Both the position numbers and the translations under genes were made by a program. From the NCBI GenBank assembly GCA_937889645.1, contig CALBZE010000058.1, positions 1-57,266 on the forward strand: a stretch of 57,266 nt of DNA. Direction: 5' to 3'. Of this stretch, positions 46,475 through 55,229 are shown piece by piece. The notes under the pieces are model-generated. The model saw only the letters and a list, made by a program, of their open reading frames with translations, was not told the origin of the DNA and searched no databases. This stretch comes from an uncultured bacterium (GTDB taxonomy: Bacteria; Gemmatimonadota; Gemmatimonadetes; Longimicrobiales; RSA9). Every line of letters starts with the position of its first letter. Position 1 is the stretch's first letter.

Positions 46475-47791
46475 TCACATGTAGCGCTGCCGCCCGCGGA
46501 ACCGCACCCGCCCCTTCTTCATGAAGCCTTCATAGTGCCGCAGCAGCATGTGCTGCTGCACCTGCTGCACCGTGTCCAGCGCCACGCCGACCACGATCAG
46601 CAGCGACGTACCGCCGAAGAAGAAGAGGTTCTGGACCCCGAACAGATCGAACAGCAGGAACGGCAGCAGCGCGATCACCGCCAGGTAGATCGCGCCCGGC
46701 AGCGTCACGCGGCTCAGTACGTAGTCGATGTACTCCGCCGTCTTCGCCCCCGGCTTCACACCCGGGATGAACCCGCCCTGCTTCTTCAGGTTCTCCGCCA
46801 GGTCCACGGGATTGAAGATGATCGCCGTGTAGAAGTAGGTGAAGAACAAGATCAGGACGGAGTAGCTGATGTAGTACCACCAGCTCCCGGGCTGCAGCGC
46901 ATCCGCGATCCCCTGCAGGATCGACACGTTGCTGAACGTGGCGACCGTGCCCGGCACGATGATCAGCGACTGCGCGAAGATGATCGGCATGACGCCGGCC
47001 GAGTTGATCCGCAGCGGGATGAAGCTCTTCTGCCCCTCGCGGATCCGACCGCGGCCCATCACCTTCCGCGGGATCTGGACCGGGATCTTGCGCGCGGCCA
47101 TCGTCATCGCCACCACGCCGGCCACGACCGCGACCATCACGATCAGGAGCAGCACGACCTGGAAGAACGAGATCACTTCCGTCGTGAGCGCCTCGATGGT
47201 CCGACCGATCGCGCCCGGGAACCCCTCGATGATCGAGAAGAAGATCAGCAGCGACGCGCCGTTCCCGATCCCGCGCTCCGTGATCTGCTCACCGAGCCAC
47301 ATCACGAAGATCGCGCCGGTCGTCAGCACGAGCGCGGTGGAGAGCAGGAAGGCGAACCCGGGATTCTGCACGGCACCCCAGGCCGGGTTCTGCAGGAAGA
47401 CCGCGTACCCCCACGCCTGGACGAACGCGAGACCGACGGTCGCGTAACGCGTCCATTGCGTGAGCTTCTTACGCCCTTCCTCGTCCTTCTGGAGCTTCTC
47501 GATCGTCGGGATGACGGCCGCAAGAAGCTGGAACATGATGCTGGCCGAAATGTACGGCATGATCCCCAGCGAGAGCACCGTCGCCCGCGACAGCGCCCCC
47601 CCGACGAACATGTCGTACACGCCGAACAGCGTGCCCTGCAGCTGGCCGAACTGCTCCCGCAGCGCCCCGACATCCACGCCAGGCGCCGTGATGTGTGCGC
47701 CCACGCGGTAGATCAGCAGAGCCAGGAGCGTGAAGAGGATCTTCGACTTCAGCTCCGGGATGCGAAAGAGATTCGGAATCGGGTTCGCCAT
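46475..47791 (-). CDS. secY: Protein translocase subunit SecY
   Basis: A 438-aa channel with ten transmembrane helices. Recognisable are the plug and TM2 region FGVYDMFVGGALSRATVLSL, GIMPYISASIMFQLLAAVIP, LGEQITERGIGNGASLLIF, RINSAGVMPIIFAQSL, and the cytoplasmic loop NPVDLAENLKKQGGFIPGV. It forms the Sec channel with SecE and SecG. It is four bases from the rplO stop and followed by adk. Confidence 0.97.
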   Translation of the reverse strand: MANPIPNLFRIPELKSKILFTLLALLIYRVGAHITAPGVDVGALREQFGQLQGTLFGVYDMFVGGALSRATVLSLGIMPYISASIMFQLLAAVIPTIEKLQKDEEGRKKLTQWTRYATVGLAFVQAWGYAVFLQNPAWGAVQNPGFAFLLSTALVLTTGAIFVMWLGEQITERGIGNGASLLIFFSIIEGFPGAIGRTIEALTTEVISFFQVVLLLIVMVAVVAGVVAMTMAARKIPVQIPRKVMGRGRIREGQKSFIPLRINSAGVMPIIFAQSLIIVPGTVATFSNVSILQGIADALQPGSWWYYISYSVLILFFTYFYTAIIFNPVDLAENLKKQGGFIPGVKPGAKTAEYIDYVLSRVTLPGAIYLAVIALLPFLLFDLFGVQNLFFFGGTSLLIVVGVALDTVQQVQQHMLLRHYEGFMKKGRVRFRGRQRYM

Positions 47792-47795
47792 GGAA

Positions 47796-48245
47796 TCAGC
47801 TCTCTAACAGCTCGACGCTTCCGCCGGCCGACTCGATCTTCGCCCGCGCGCCCGCGCTCACCGCGTGCGCCTGTACCGTGATCTTTCGGTCCAGCTCGCC
47901 CGTGCCGAGGATCTTGACCGGACGCCCCTTCCCCAGGTCGACCAGACCGTGCGAGGCCAGGACCTCCAGAGTGATCGTGTCCGCCTCGATCCGCTTCAGG
48001 TCCCGAAGGTTCACGATCTCGTACTCGCGCCGGAACGGGTTCTTGAAACCGCGCTTCGGCACGCGCCGCTGGAGCGGCATCTGCCCGCCCTCGAACCACG
48101 GCTTCGTGTTGCCGCCCGTGCGCGCCTTGTGACCCTTGTGGCCGCGTCCGCTGGTCTTGCCCAGCCCGGAGCCCGGGCCACGGCCCAGCCGCTTCCGGCT
48201 GCGGTGCGCTCCCTTCGGCCGCGGCAGGTTGCTCAGCTCCGCCAT
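47796..48245 (-). CDS. rplO: 50S ribosomal protein L15
   Basis: 149 aa. LSNLPRPKGAHRSRKRLGRG, the Gly-rich GSGLGKTSGRGHKGHKARTG and FEGGQMPLQRRVPKRGFKNP are invariant L15 sequence. It abuts the rpmD stop with no gap. The ATG at 48245 is followed by the usual N-terminus. It lies just before secY in the spc order. Confidence 0.97.
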   Translation of the reverse strand: MAELSNLPRPKGAHRSRKRLGRGPGSGLGKTSGRGHKGHKARTGGNTKPWFEGGQMPLQRRVPKRGFKNPFRREYEIVNLRDLKRIEADTITLEVLASHGLVDLGKGRPVKILGTGELDRKITVQAHAVSAGARAKIESAGGSVELLES

Positions 48246-48464
48246 TTATTCCTTGCCTCCCTCCAGCTCCTCCACCTGCACCAGGTGGCGGACCTGGAAG
48301 ATCATTCCCCGAATCGCGGGGCTGTCCTGGTGCACCACGCTACGCTGATGCCGCAGCCCCAGCGCCTTGAGCGTTCGCCTGTGTGCCTCGGGCCGCCCGA
48401 TGCCGCTCCGGATCTGCGTGATCTTCAGCATCGCCGGCGCCTTGGCCTTCGTCTTCCTAGGCAC
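48246..48464 (-). CDS. rpmD: 50S ribosomal protein L30
   Basis: 72 aa if started at GTG 48464, which overlaps the rpsE stop by 8 bp; an internal ATG at 48431 gives the more usual 61-aa L30. The core has LKITQIRSGIGRPEAHRRTL and LGLRHQRSVVHQDSPAIRGM. The first 11 residues (PRKTKAKAPA) are a lysine-rich extension that may or may not be translated. Confidence 0.92.
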   Translation of the reverse strand: MPRKTKAKAPAMLKITQIRSGIGRPEAHRRTLKALGLRHQRSVVHQDSPAIRGMIFQVRHLVQVEELEGGKE

Positions 48465-48987
48465 GGCGTACCCCCAGCTCTTCGACGGTGATCCCTCGCT
48501 CGGCGGCGACCTGCTCCGCCGTCACCAGCTCCTCCAGACCCGCCATGGTCGCGCGGACCATGTTGATCGGGTTGTTCGAGCCGAGACTCTTCGTCAGAAC
48601 GTCCGTGATCCCGGCCGCCTCGAGCACCGCACGGACCGGCCCGCCCGCGATGACGCCCGTACCCAGACGGGCAGGCTTGATCAGCACCCGCCCGGCGCCG
48701 TGGTGTCCCAGAACCTCGTGCGGCACCGTGCCATCGATCAGCGGAATCTCGATCATGTTCCGCCGCGCGTGCTCGAGCCCCTTGCGGATCGCCTCCGACA
48801 CCTCGTTCGCCTTACCCAGCGCGATCCCGACGTGGCCGGCCCGGTCGCCCACCGCCACGAGCGCCGTGAAGGAGAAGCGCCGACCGCCCTTCACGACCTT
48901 CGCCACGCGATTGACGAAGATTACGTTCTCGACCAGCTCGGTCTCCGGGCGCCCACGCCGGCCGCCGCCTCGCTGCTCTTTCGCCAT
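48457..48987 (-). CDS. rpsE: 30S ribosomal protein S5
   Basis: 176 aa. ENVIFVNRVAKVVKGGRRFS, FTALVAVGDRAGHVGIALGK, the RNA-binding VLGHHGAGRVLIKPARLGTG and GSNNPINMVRATMAGLEEL are diagnostic. ATG 48987 gives the standard N-terminal extension; upstream in-frame sequence overlaps rplR and is rejected. S5 influences translational accuracy. Confidence 0.97.
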   Translation of the reverse strand: MAKEQRGGGRRGRPETELVENVIFVNRVAKVVKGGRRFSFTALVAVGDRAGHVGIALGKANEVSEAIRKGLEHARRNMIEIPLIDGTVPHEVLGHHGAGRVLIKPARLGTGVIAGGPVRAVLEAAGITDVLTKSLGSNNPINMVRATMAGLEELVTAEQVAAERGITVEELGVRRA

Positions 48988-48997
48988 CCCAGACTCC

Positions 48998-49381
48998 TTA
49001 GAATTCCAGTCCGCCCTCGCGGGCGCCCTCGGCGAAGGCGGCCACGCGACCGTGATACAGGTAGCCACCCCGGTCGAATACGACCTTCACGATCCCCGCC
49101 GCGCGCGCCTTCTCCGCCAGCAGCTTCCCGGCCGCGCGGCTCAGATCCGTCTTCGTCGTCTCCGGATTCTCGCGCAGCTCCTTCAGCTCCGGCGCAAGCG
49201 TGGACACACCGAGGCGAACCGCCCCGGCGACGTCGTCCACGACATGCCCCTGGATATTCTTGAGCGAACGATGCACCACCAGCCGGGGCCGCTCTGGCGT
49301 CCCGAATACCCGCTTCCGGACCCGAAGGTGGCGACGCGCCAACCGCGCTTCGCGCGTCTTCGCCTTTGACCTCTTCGACAT
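48998..49381 (-). CDS. rplR: 50S ribosomal protein L18
   Basis: 127 aa. RLARRHLRVRKRVFGTPERP, RLVVHRSLKNIQGHVVDDVA and the C-terminal VVFDRGGYLYHGRVAAFAEG are L18 sequence, which binds 5S rRNA. It lies 18 bp after rplF and 10 bp before rpsE. Confidence 0.97.
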   Translation of the reverse strand: MSKRSKAKTREARLARRHLRVRKRVFGTPERPRLVVHRSLKNIQGHVVDDVAGAVRLGVSTLAPELKELRENPETTKTDLSRAAGKLLAEKARAAGIVKVVFDRGGYLYHGRVAAFAEGAREGGLEF

Positions 49382-49399
49382 ATCTCCAGCTCCCGGCCG

Positions 49400-49939
49400 T
49401 TACTTGGCGCCCGTCTTGCCGGCCTTGCGCCGGACGTGCTCACCCTGATAGCGGATACCCTTCCCCTTGTAGGGCTCCGGCGGACGCACCGAACGGATCT
49501 CCGCGGCGACCTGCCCGACCTGCTGCTTGTCGATCCCCTCGACCACGATCGTCGTCGGGCTCGGCGTCGAGATCGAGATACCCTTCGGCTCCGGGTACTC
49601 CACCTGATGCGAGTAGCCGACGTTCAGGATCAGCGAGTTCCCCTTCTTCTCCGCACGGTAGCCGACGCCCACGATCTCCAGCGACTTCCGGAACCCTTCC
49701 GTTACGCCGGTCACCATGTTCGCCAGCAGCGCCCGCGTCAGCCCGTGAAACGCACGGTGCGTCTTCGCATCCGACGACCGCCGTACGACGACCGAGCCGT
49801 CCTCCACCTGGATCGACACCTCGGGTCGGAACTCACGAACGAGCTCGCCCTTCGGCCCCTTCACCCGAACCCGGGTCCCGTCGACCTCGACTTCGACCCC
49901 CTTCGGGATCGCGATTGGCTTCCTTCCTACGCGCGACAT
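49400..49939 (-). CDS. rplF: 50S ribosomal protein L6
   Basis: 179 aa. SRVGRKPIAIPKGVEVEVDG, KGPKGELVREF, LANMVTGVTEGFRKSLEIVG, the YSHQVEYPEPKGI segment and the C-terminal PPEPYKGKGIRYQGEHVRRK identify L6. It binds the sarcin-ricin loop region. It is 15 bp from rpsH. Confidence 0.97.
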   Translation of the reverse strand: MSRVGRKPIAIPKGVEVEVDGTRVRVKGPKGELVREFRPEVSIQVEDGSVVVRRSSDAKTHRAFHGLTRALLANMVTGVTEGFRKSLEIVGVGYRAEKKGNSLILNVGYSHQVEYPEPKGISISTPSPTTIVVEGIDKQQVGQVAAEIRSVRPPEPYKGKGIRYQGEHVRRKAGKTGAK

Positions 49940-49954
49940 CGCTCCCCCTCCCGG

Positions 49955-50347
49955 CTACCAGACCAACGCCAGGACTTCCCCGCCCACGTTCCGGGCACGG
50001 GCTTCCTTGTCGGACATCACGCCCTGCGACGTCGAAACGATCGCGATCCCGAGACCGTTGCGCACCCGCGGCAGGTCCTTCACCCCGGCGTAGCGACGCC
50101 GCCCCGGACGCGATACACGCTCCAGGTTACGGATCACCGACCGGTCCTGGTAATACTTCAGATACAGGCGCAGGACCCCGTGACGACCATCATCCAGGAC
50201 CTTGTAATCGTGGATGAAATGGTTCTCCTTCAGAATCCGCGCGATTTCCGTCTTGAGCTTCGAGACCGGCATGTCGACGCGCCGCTGCCGCGCCTGAGCG
50301 GCATTGCGGATGCGCGCCAGCATGTCGGCGATCGGATCCGTCATCAT
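49955..50347 (-). CDS. rpsH: 30S ribosomal protein S8
   Basis: 130 aa. TDPIADMLARIRNAAQARQR, VDMPVSKLKTEIARILKENH and the C-terminal GLGIAIVSTSQGVMSDKEAR are diagnostic. Two adjacent ATGs (50347, 50344) could both start. AGGAGA lies upstream. S8 binds 16S rRNA and in some bacteria represses the spc operon. The 111-bp gap before it is otherwise empty except for a small tccgac/gtcgga inverted repeat. Confidence 0.96.
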   Translation of the reverse strand: MMTDPIADMLARIRNAAQARQRRVDMPVSKLKTEIARILKENHFIHDYKVLDDGRHGVLRLYLKYYQDRSVIRNLERVSRPGRRRYAGVKDLPRVRNGLGIAIVSTSQGVMSDKEARARNVGGEVLALVW

Positions 50348-50458
50348 GCTAGATCATCTCCTATAGTATCCGACCCGATGTCGGACTTGTAGGAAGTGTG
50401 CGGCACCCCGCCCCGAATGCCCCGCCCCTCCGGCGGACGATGGGCACCGGGCCGGCAG

Positions 50459-50644
50459 CTACCAGCTCGCCTTCCGAACCCCAGGGATCTCGCCCCGCAG
50501 CGACATCTCGCGGAAGCAGATGCGGCAGATCCCGAACTTCCTCAGAAACGCCCGGGGCCGCCCGCATCGCGTGCACCGATTGCGGTGACGCACCCGGAAC
50601 TTCGGCTTCCGCCGCGACTTCTCGATCAGGGCCTTTCTCGCCAT
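50459..50644 (-). CDS. rpsN: 30S ribosomal protein S14, zinc type (S14 type Z)
   Basis: 61 aa, the short zinc form. C24/C27 (RCTRCGRPRA) and C40/C43 (GICRICFREM) bind zinc, and the C-terminus GEIPGVRKASW is standard. It follows rplE by 33 bp. The long type lacking zinc is not seen in the window. Confidence 0.96.
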   Translation of the reverse strand: MARKALIEKSRRKPKFRVRHRNRCTRCGRPRAFLRKFGICRICFREMSLRGEIPGVRKASW

Positions 50645-50677
50645 TGTTTCCTTTTCGCCTCTCGTCCGGCGCTCGAC

Positions 50678-51250
50678 TTACGCCGCTCCCGCGATCACGA
50701 CCGGCGTCTCCCCACGGAACGGGAGCCCCATCTCCCGCAGCAGCGCCATCGCCTCGTCGTCTCGGCGCGCGCTCGTCGCGATCACGATGTCCATCCCGTG
50801 GATCTTCTGCACCTTGTCGTACTCGATCTCCGGGAAGATCAGCTGCTCCTTGATCCCCAGCGTGTAGTTCCCGCGCCCGTCGAACGAACGCGTCGGCACG
50901 CCGCGGAAATCACGGATCCGCGGGATCGCGACGTTGATCAGCCGATCCAGGAACTCGTACATCCGCTCCCGGCGCAGCGTCACCTTCACGCCGACCGGCA
51001 TCCCCTCGCGCAGCGAGAAGTTCGAGATCGACTTACGCGCGCGCGTCACGACCGGCCGCTGCCCCGTGATCAGCCCCAGCTCTTCCACGACCGAGTCCAG
51101 CAGCTTCGGGTTCCGCGGCGCCTCGCCGAGCCCGACGTTGATCACGATCTTTTCGATCCGAGGCACCTGGTAGGGGTTCGTGTACCCGAACTCCTCCATC
51201 AGCCGCGGCCGGACCCGTTCCTCGTAATGCTTCTGCAGTCTAGGCTTCAT
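50678..51250 (-). CDS. rplE: 50S ribosomal protein L5
   Basis: 190 aa. LMEEFGYTNPYQVPRIEKIV, VINVGLGEAPRNPKLLDSVV, SISNFSLREGMPVGVKVTLR and the C-terminal GMDIVIATSARRDDEAMALL are L5 sequence. L5 binds 5S rRNA and contacts the P-site tRNA. It lies 19 bp after rplX. Confidence 0.97.
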   Translation of the reverse strand: MKPRLQKHYEERVRPRLMEEFGYTNPYQVPRIEKIVINVGLGEAPRNPKLLDSVVEELGLITGQRPVVTRARKSISNFSLREGMPVGVKVTLRRERMYEFLDRLINVAIPRIRDFRGVPTRSFDGRGNYTLGIKEQLIFPEIEYDKVQKIHGMDIVIATSARRDDEAMALLREMGLPFRGETPVVIAGAA

Positions 51251-51269
51251 CGTCCCTCACCTCGGCCGC

Positions 51270-51656
51270 TCAGCCCTGCGGCTTCGGGATCGGATTACCC
51301 GTCTTGACGGAGATGCGCTCCTTCGTTCCGTCGGCTTCCACCCGCATGCGCACCCGCGTGGGCTCGCCCGTCGTCGGATCGATCAGCATCACGTTGGACG
51401 CCGAGATCGGCGCCTCGAACGTGATGATCCCGCCTTCCGGGTTCTGTGGCGTGGGACGCTGATGCCGCTTGCGCAGGTTCACGCCCTCGACGACCACCCG
51501 GTTCTCCTTCGGGAGCACGCGCAGCACCGTCCCCTCGGTCCCCGCGTAGTTCCCCCGGATCACCTTCACCCGGTCGCCCCGCCGGATGTGCATCTTCACC
51601 CGCTTCTTCTCGGTCGCCGCCTTGCGGCGCCGCCCGCCGATCATCCGCTGTGCCAT
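51270..51656 (-). CDS. rplX: 50S ribosomal protein L24
   Basis: 128 aa. The KOW motif MHIRRGDRVKVIRGNYAGTE, then RVLPKENRVVVEGVNLRKRH and TPQNPEGGIITFEAPISASN identify L24. An extra basic N-terminus (AQRMIGGRRRKAATEKKR) and C-terminal tail make it about 20 residues longer than E. coli L24. It starts one base after the rplN stop. Confidence 0.96.
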   Translation of the reverse strand: MAQRMIGGRRRKAATEKKRVKMHIRRGDRVKVIRGNYAGTEGTVLRVLPKENRVVVEGVNLRKRHQRPTPQNPEGGIITFEAPISASNVMLIDPTTGEPTRVRMRVEADGTKERISVKTGNPIPKPQG

Positions 51657-51657
51657 G

Positions 51658-52026
51658 TCAAATCACCTCCGGGGCCAGCGAGACGATCTTCATGAACCGC
51701 TTCTCGCGCAGCTCGCGCCCCACCGGGCCGAAGATGCGCGTCGCCCGCGGCTCGCCCGCATCGTTTATGATAACCGCGGCGTTGTCGTCGAAACGGATGT
51801 ACGACCCGTCCTTGCGCCGCATCTCCTTCGCCGTCCGGACCACGACCGCCTTGGCCACGTCCCCCTTCTTCAGCATCCCGTCCGGGAGCGCGTCCTTGAT
51901 CGCGACGATGATGACGTCGCCCACCTGAGCGTAACGACGCCGCGACCCGCCCAGCACCCGAATGCACAGGGCCTTCTTCGCCCCCGAGTTGTCGGCGATC
52001 CGCACGATCGATTCTTGCTGGATCAT
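51658..52026 (-). CDS. rplN: 50S ribosomal protein L14
   Basis: 122 aa. MIQQESIVRIADNSGAKKAL, VGDVIIVAIKDALPDGMLKK, GSYIRFDDNAAVIINDAGEP and the C-terminal RIFGPVGRELREKRFMKIVS are invariant L14 sequence. It forms an intersubunit bridge. It is 7 bp after rpsQ. Confidence 0.98.
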   Translation of the reverse strand: MIQQESIVRIADNSGAKKALCIRVLGGSRRRYAQVGDVIIVAIKDALPDGMLKKGDVAKAVVVRTAKEMRRKDGSYIRFDDNAAVIINDAGEPRATRIFGPVGRELREKRFMKIVSLAPEVI

Positions 52027-52033
52027 TGCCGCC

Positions 52034-52297
52034 TCACTTCGCTCGCTCGATCACTTCGACGACGCGCCACCGCTTGGTCTTCGACAGCGGCCGCGTCTCC
52101 ATGATCCGGACCACGTCACCCTGACGCGCAGTGTTCTCCTCGTCGTGCGCGTGGTACTTCTTCGTCCGAACCATCGGCTTCCCGTACAGGGGGTGCAACA
52201 CCCTGCGCTCCACGGCCACGACCACGGTCTTGTCCATCTTGTCGCTGACCACGGTCCCGACCCGGACCTTTCGGCTGTTCCTCGTGTTCTCCGCCAT
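52034..52297 (-). CDS. rpsQ: 30S ribosomal protein S17
   Basis: 87 aa. RKVRVGTVVSDKMDKTVVVA, RVLHPLYGKPMVRTKKYHAH, and the C-terminal VVRIMETRPLSKTKRWRVVE are diagnostic. It has six bases to the rpmC stop upstream. S17 is a primary 16S binder. No unusual feature. Confidence 0.97.
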   Translation of the reverse strand: MAENTRNSRKVRVGTVVSDKMDKTVVVAVERRVLHPLYGKPMVRTKKYHAHDEENTARQGDVVRIMETRPLSKTKRWRVVEVIERAK

Positions 52298-52303
52298 CGC
52301 TCC

Positions 52304-52507
52304 TTACCGTCCTGCCTGCGCGAGTTCACGCTCGCGGAGCACCGTCTTGAGCCGCGCGAGATCCCGCCTCAGACCCTTGAAGAGCGCCGGGTTCTCGATG
52401 GGCTGTGTCGCGCTGCGGAACCGCAGCCGGAACAGCTCCTCCTGGATCTGGGAGATCCTCTCCCGGATCTCCTCGTCCGTCAGGTCCCGAATCTCCACCG
52501 CCTTCAC
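52304..52507 (-). CDS. rpmC: 50S ribosomal protein L29
   Basis: 67 aa. The two-helix L29 pattern is visible: EIRDLTDEEIRERISQIQEE, LFRLRFRSATQPIENPALFK and RRDLARLKTVLRERELA. GTG 52507 overlaps the rplP stop (GTGA). L29 sits at the polypeptide exit and helps dock trigger factor and SRP. Confidence 0.96.
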   Translation of the reverse strand: MKAVEIRDLTDEEIRERISQIQEELFRLRFRSATQPIENPALFKGLRRDLARLKTVLRERELAQAGR

Positions 52508-52935
52508 TGCGCACCTCCCTCCGCCGCGGCCTCACGCGCCACGATCCGGCACTTGACCGGCAGCTTCGCCGCCGCCAGCTCCAGCGCCCGCCGCGCCACC
52601 GGCTCGGCCACGCCGTCGAGCTCGAACATCACGCGCCCGGGCTTGACCACGGCCACCCACATCTCGGGGTTGCCCTTCCCCTTCCCCATCCGCGTCTCGG
52701 CCGGCTTCTTGGTCACCGGCTTGTCGGGGAAGATTCGAATCCAGACCTTCCCGCCGCGCCTGATGTGACGCGTCATCGCGACACGGGCGGCCTCGATCTG
52801 CCGGTTCGTGATCCAGCCCGGCTCCGTCGTCTGAAGGCCGTACTCCCCGAAGGCCACCGTGTTGCCACGGGTCGCCTTCCCGCGCATACGGCCCTTCTGC
52901 TGCTTCCGGTACTTGATTCGCTTCGGCGCTAGCAT
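52504..52935 (-). CDS. rplP: 50S ribosomal protein L16
   Basis: 143 aa. MLAPKRIKYRKQQKGRMRGK, GNTVAFGEYGLQTTEPGWIT, IEAARVAMTRHIRRGGKVWI and the TKKPAETRMGKGKGNPEMWV block identify L16, which contacts the A-site tRNA. It overlaps rpmC by four bases and follows rpsC after 64 bp. Confidence 0.98.
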   Translation of the reverse strand: MLAPKRIKYRKQQKGRMRGKATRGNTVAFGEYGLQTTEPGWITNRQIEAARVAMTRHIRRGGKVWIRIFPDKPVTKKPAETRMGKGKGNPEMWVAVVKPGRVMFELDGVAEPVARRALELAAAKLPVKCRIVAREAAAEGGAQ

Positions 52936-52999
52936 CGCCCTCTATCCTTACCATCGCCGGCCACGACGGCCCGGCCTTTGCCTGCCCGTTGACCTTGCT

Positions 53000-53659
53000 T
53001 CAGGCGCCCGTGCTGTACGTCCGCCCGCGCCGATCCTCGACCACTTCGCCCTTGAAGATCCAGACCTTGACACCGATCGTGCCGTAGGTCGTCCTCGCCG
53101 TCGACTGCGCGTAGTCGATGTCCGCACGGAGCGTGTGGAGCGGAACCCGCCCCTCGTGATAACCCTCGGCGCGCGCGATCTCCGCACCCCCGAGCCGGCC
53201 GCTGCACTGGATCTTGATCCCCTCGGCCCCGGCCCGCATCGCCGCCTGCACCGCACGCTTCATCGCGCGACGGAACGAGATGCGCTGCACCAGCTGGTGC
53301 GCGATGCTGTCCGCCACGAGCTGCGCATCCAGCTCCGGGCGCTTGACCTCCTCGACGTTGATCGAGACCTCGCTCTTCGTGAGGAGCGCCAGCTCGTCGC
53401 GCAGCTTGTCCACCTCGGCGCCCTGCTTACCGATCACGACACCCGGGCGCGCCGTGTGGATCGTCACCACGATCTTCTGCGGCTTGCGGTCGATCTCGAT
53501 CTCCGAGACGGACGCGTGCGCCAGCCGCTTGCTGAGGTACTTGCGGATCGTCTCGTCTTCCTTCAGCAGCTCGCCGAAGTTCCGCTCCGCGTACCAGCGC
53601 GACTTCCACGGCTTGATGATCCCGAGGCGGAAGCCCCGCGGATGCGTCTTCTGTCCCAT
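53000..53659 (-). CDS. rpsC: 30S ribosomal protein S3
   Basis: 219 aa. MGQKTHPRGFRLGIIKPWKS, the KH domain HTARPGVVIGKQGAEVDKLR, and the C-terminal CSGRLGGAEIARAEGYHEGR with GTIGVKVWIFKGE are diagnostic. ATG 53659 is the conserved start; in-frame sequence above it is within rplV. S3 lines the mRNA entry and has helicase-related activity. Confidence 0.98.
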   Translation of the reverse strand: MGQKTHPRGFRLGIIKPWKSRWYAERNFGELLKEDETIRKYLSKRLAHASVSEIEIDRKPQKIVVTIHTARPGVVIGKQGAEVDKLRDELALLTKSEVSINVEEVKRPELDAQLVADSIAHQLVQRISFRRAMKRAVQAAMRAGAEGIKIQCSGRLGGAEIARAEGYHEGRVPLHTLRADIDYAQSTARTTYGTIGVKVWIFKGEVVEDRRGRTYSTGA

Positions 53660-53661
53660 AT

Positions 53662-54012
53662 CTACTCCTTCCGGTCCACGACGACGACGACGTGGCTCGT
53701 CGGACGACGAATCGGCGCGGCACGACCCATCGCCGCGGCACGCCACCGCTTGAGCAGCGGACCGGCGTTTACGTACGCCTCCTTGACGTACAGGTCGTCC
53801 ACATCCACGAACTCCCCGGCGTTCTCGGCCTTCGCCTTAGCATTCGCCACCGCGGAGCGCAACGTCTTGTCGACCGCCTCGGCCGCCCGCTTCTTCGTAT
53901 ACTGCAGGATCCCGTACGCCTCCCCGACGCTCTTGCCCCGGATGAGGTCGATCACCAGCCGCATCTTTCGCGGGCTCTGACGGATGTATCTGGATTCCGC
54001 CCGGGCTTCCAT
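53662..54012 (-). CDS. rplV: 50S ribosomal protein L22
   Basis: 116 aa. SRYIRQSPRKMRLVIDLIRG, the VGEAYGILQYTKKRAAEAVD helix and the C-terminal GRAAPIRRPTSHVVVVV identify L22. Its beta hairpin lines the exit tunnel and is the erythromycin-resistance site in other bacteria. It is two bases from rpsC and 74 bp after rpsS. Confidence 0.97.
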   Translation of the reverse strand: MEARAESRYIRQSPRKMRLVIDLIRGKSVGEAYGILQYTKKRAAEAVDKTLRSAVANAKAKAENAGEFVDVDDLYVKEAYVNAGPLLKRWRAAAMGRAAPIRRPTSHVVVVVDRKE

Positions 54013-54086
54013 GGCTCGCTACCGTTCTTTCCCCTGAGGGGCCGTGCGCCCTCGGCGTCGCGTCCCCCCACGTTCTCAGTCGTCCT

Positions 54087-54374
54087 CTACTTCGCGCGCG
54101 AGCGCTTGTCGGCCAGCTTGCCGCCGTGGCCCCGGAAGAGCCGCGTCGGCGCGAACTCCCCCAGCTTGTGGCCGACCATGTTCTCCGTGATGTACACCGG
54201 GATGAACTTGTTCCCGTTGTGTACCGCCAGCGTGTGCCCCACGAAATCCGGCGAGATGGTCGACGCGCGCGCCCACGTCTTGATCACGCGCTTCTCCCCC
54301 GTCTCGTTCATCTTCCGGATCTTCTCGAGGAGCTTGGCGTCGATGTACGGTCCCTTCTTGATCGAACGCGCCAT
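54087..54374 (-). CDS. rpsS: 30S ribosomal protein S19
   Basis: 95 aa. ARSIKKGPYIDAKLLEKIRK, TWARASTISPDFVGHTLAVH, and NMVGHKLGEFAPTRLFRGHG are invariant. It pairs with S13 in the head of the 30S subunit. It lies 15 bp after rplB. Confidence 0.97.
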   Translation of the reverse strand: MARSIKKGPYIDAKLLEKIRKMNETGEKRVIKTWARASTISPDFVGHTLAVHNGNKFIPVYITENMVGHKLGEFAPTRLFRGHGGKLADKRSRAK

Positions 54375-54389
54375 ATCCGTCGCTCCGCC

Positions 54390-55229
54390 TTACGTCGTCG
54401 CCTTGCCGCGCCGGCGGCCGCGGACGATGTACTTGTTCGAGCTCTTCTTACGGTTCCGGGTCTTCACGCCCTCCGGCTTGCCCCACGGCGAGACCGGAGG
54501 ACGCCCGCCCGACGTACGGCCCTCGCCGCCGCCCAGCGGGTGATCGATCGGGTTCATCGCAACGCCGCGGACCTTCGGGCGACGCCCGCGCCACCGATTG
54601 GCGCCCGCCTTCCCGACCTTCCGCAACTCGTGGTCGATGTTCCCCACCTGGCCGATCGTCGCCATGCAGTCCCGATGGACCATCCTCATCTCGGTCGACG
54701 GGAGCCGGAGCGTGACGTAATCGCCTTCCTTCGCCACCACCTGCGCGCCCGCACCGGCCGAGCGCACGATCTGGCCCCCCTTCCTCGGCTTCAGCTCGAT
54801 GTTGTGCACCACGGTACCGAGCGGCACCTCGCCCAGAGGCAGCGCGTTCCCGATCCGCACGTCCGAACCCGGACCGCTCACCACCGTGTCGCCCTGCTTC
54901 AGACCCCGCGGATGCAGGATGTACCGCTTCTCGCCGTCCGCGTAGTGGATCAGCGCGATGTTGGCCGACCGGTTCGGGTCGTACTCGATCTCGGCCACGC
55001 GGCCGGGGATGCCGTACTTGTCACGCTTGAAGTCGATCCGCCGGTACAGGCGCTTCGCGCCGCCACCCCGCCGACGGCTCGTGACGTGGCCATGGTGATT
55101 GCGGCCGCCCGTCTTCTTCAGCGGCTCGACCAGCGAACGCTCCGGCTCGGTCCGCGTGATCTCTTCGAACGTGCTCACCGCCCGGAACCGCGTCGACGGC
55201 GTCACGGGCTTGAACTTCTTGATCGGCAT
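54390..55229 (-). CDS. rplB: 50S ribosomal protein L2
   Basis: 279 aa. PVTPSTRFRAVSTFEEIT, the NHHGHVTSRRRGGGAKRLYR block, RIDFKRDKYGIPGRVAEIEY and the C-terminal VRGVAMNPIDHPLGGGEGRT with the functional His are diagnostic of L2, which is needed for subunit joining. Its ATG shares one base with the rplW stop. Confidence 0.98.
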   Translation of the reverse strand: MPIKKFKPVTPSTRFRAVSTFEEITRTEPERSLVEPLKKTGGRNHHGHVTSRRRGGGAKRLYRRIDFKRDKYGIPGRVAEIEYDPNRSANIALIHYADGEKRYILHPRGLKQGDTVVSGPGSDVRIGNALPLGEVPLGTVVHNIELKPRKGGQIVRSAGAGAQVVAKEGDYVTLRLPSTEMRMVHRDCMATIGQVGNIDHELRKVGKAGANRWRGRRPKVRGVAMNPIDHPLGGGEGRTSGGRPPVSPWGKPEGVKTRNRKKSSNKYIVRGRRRGKATT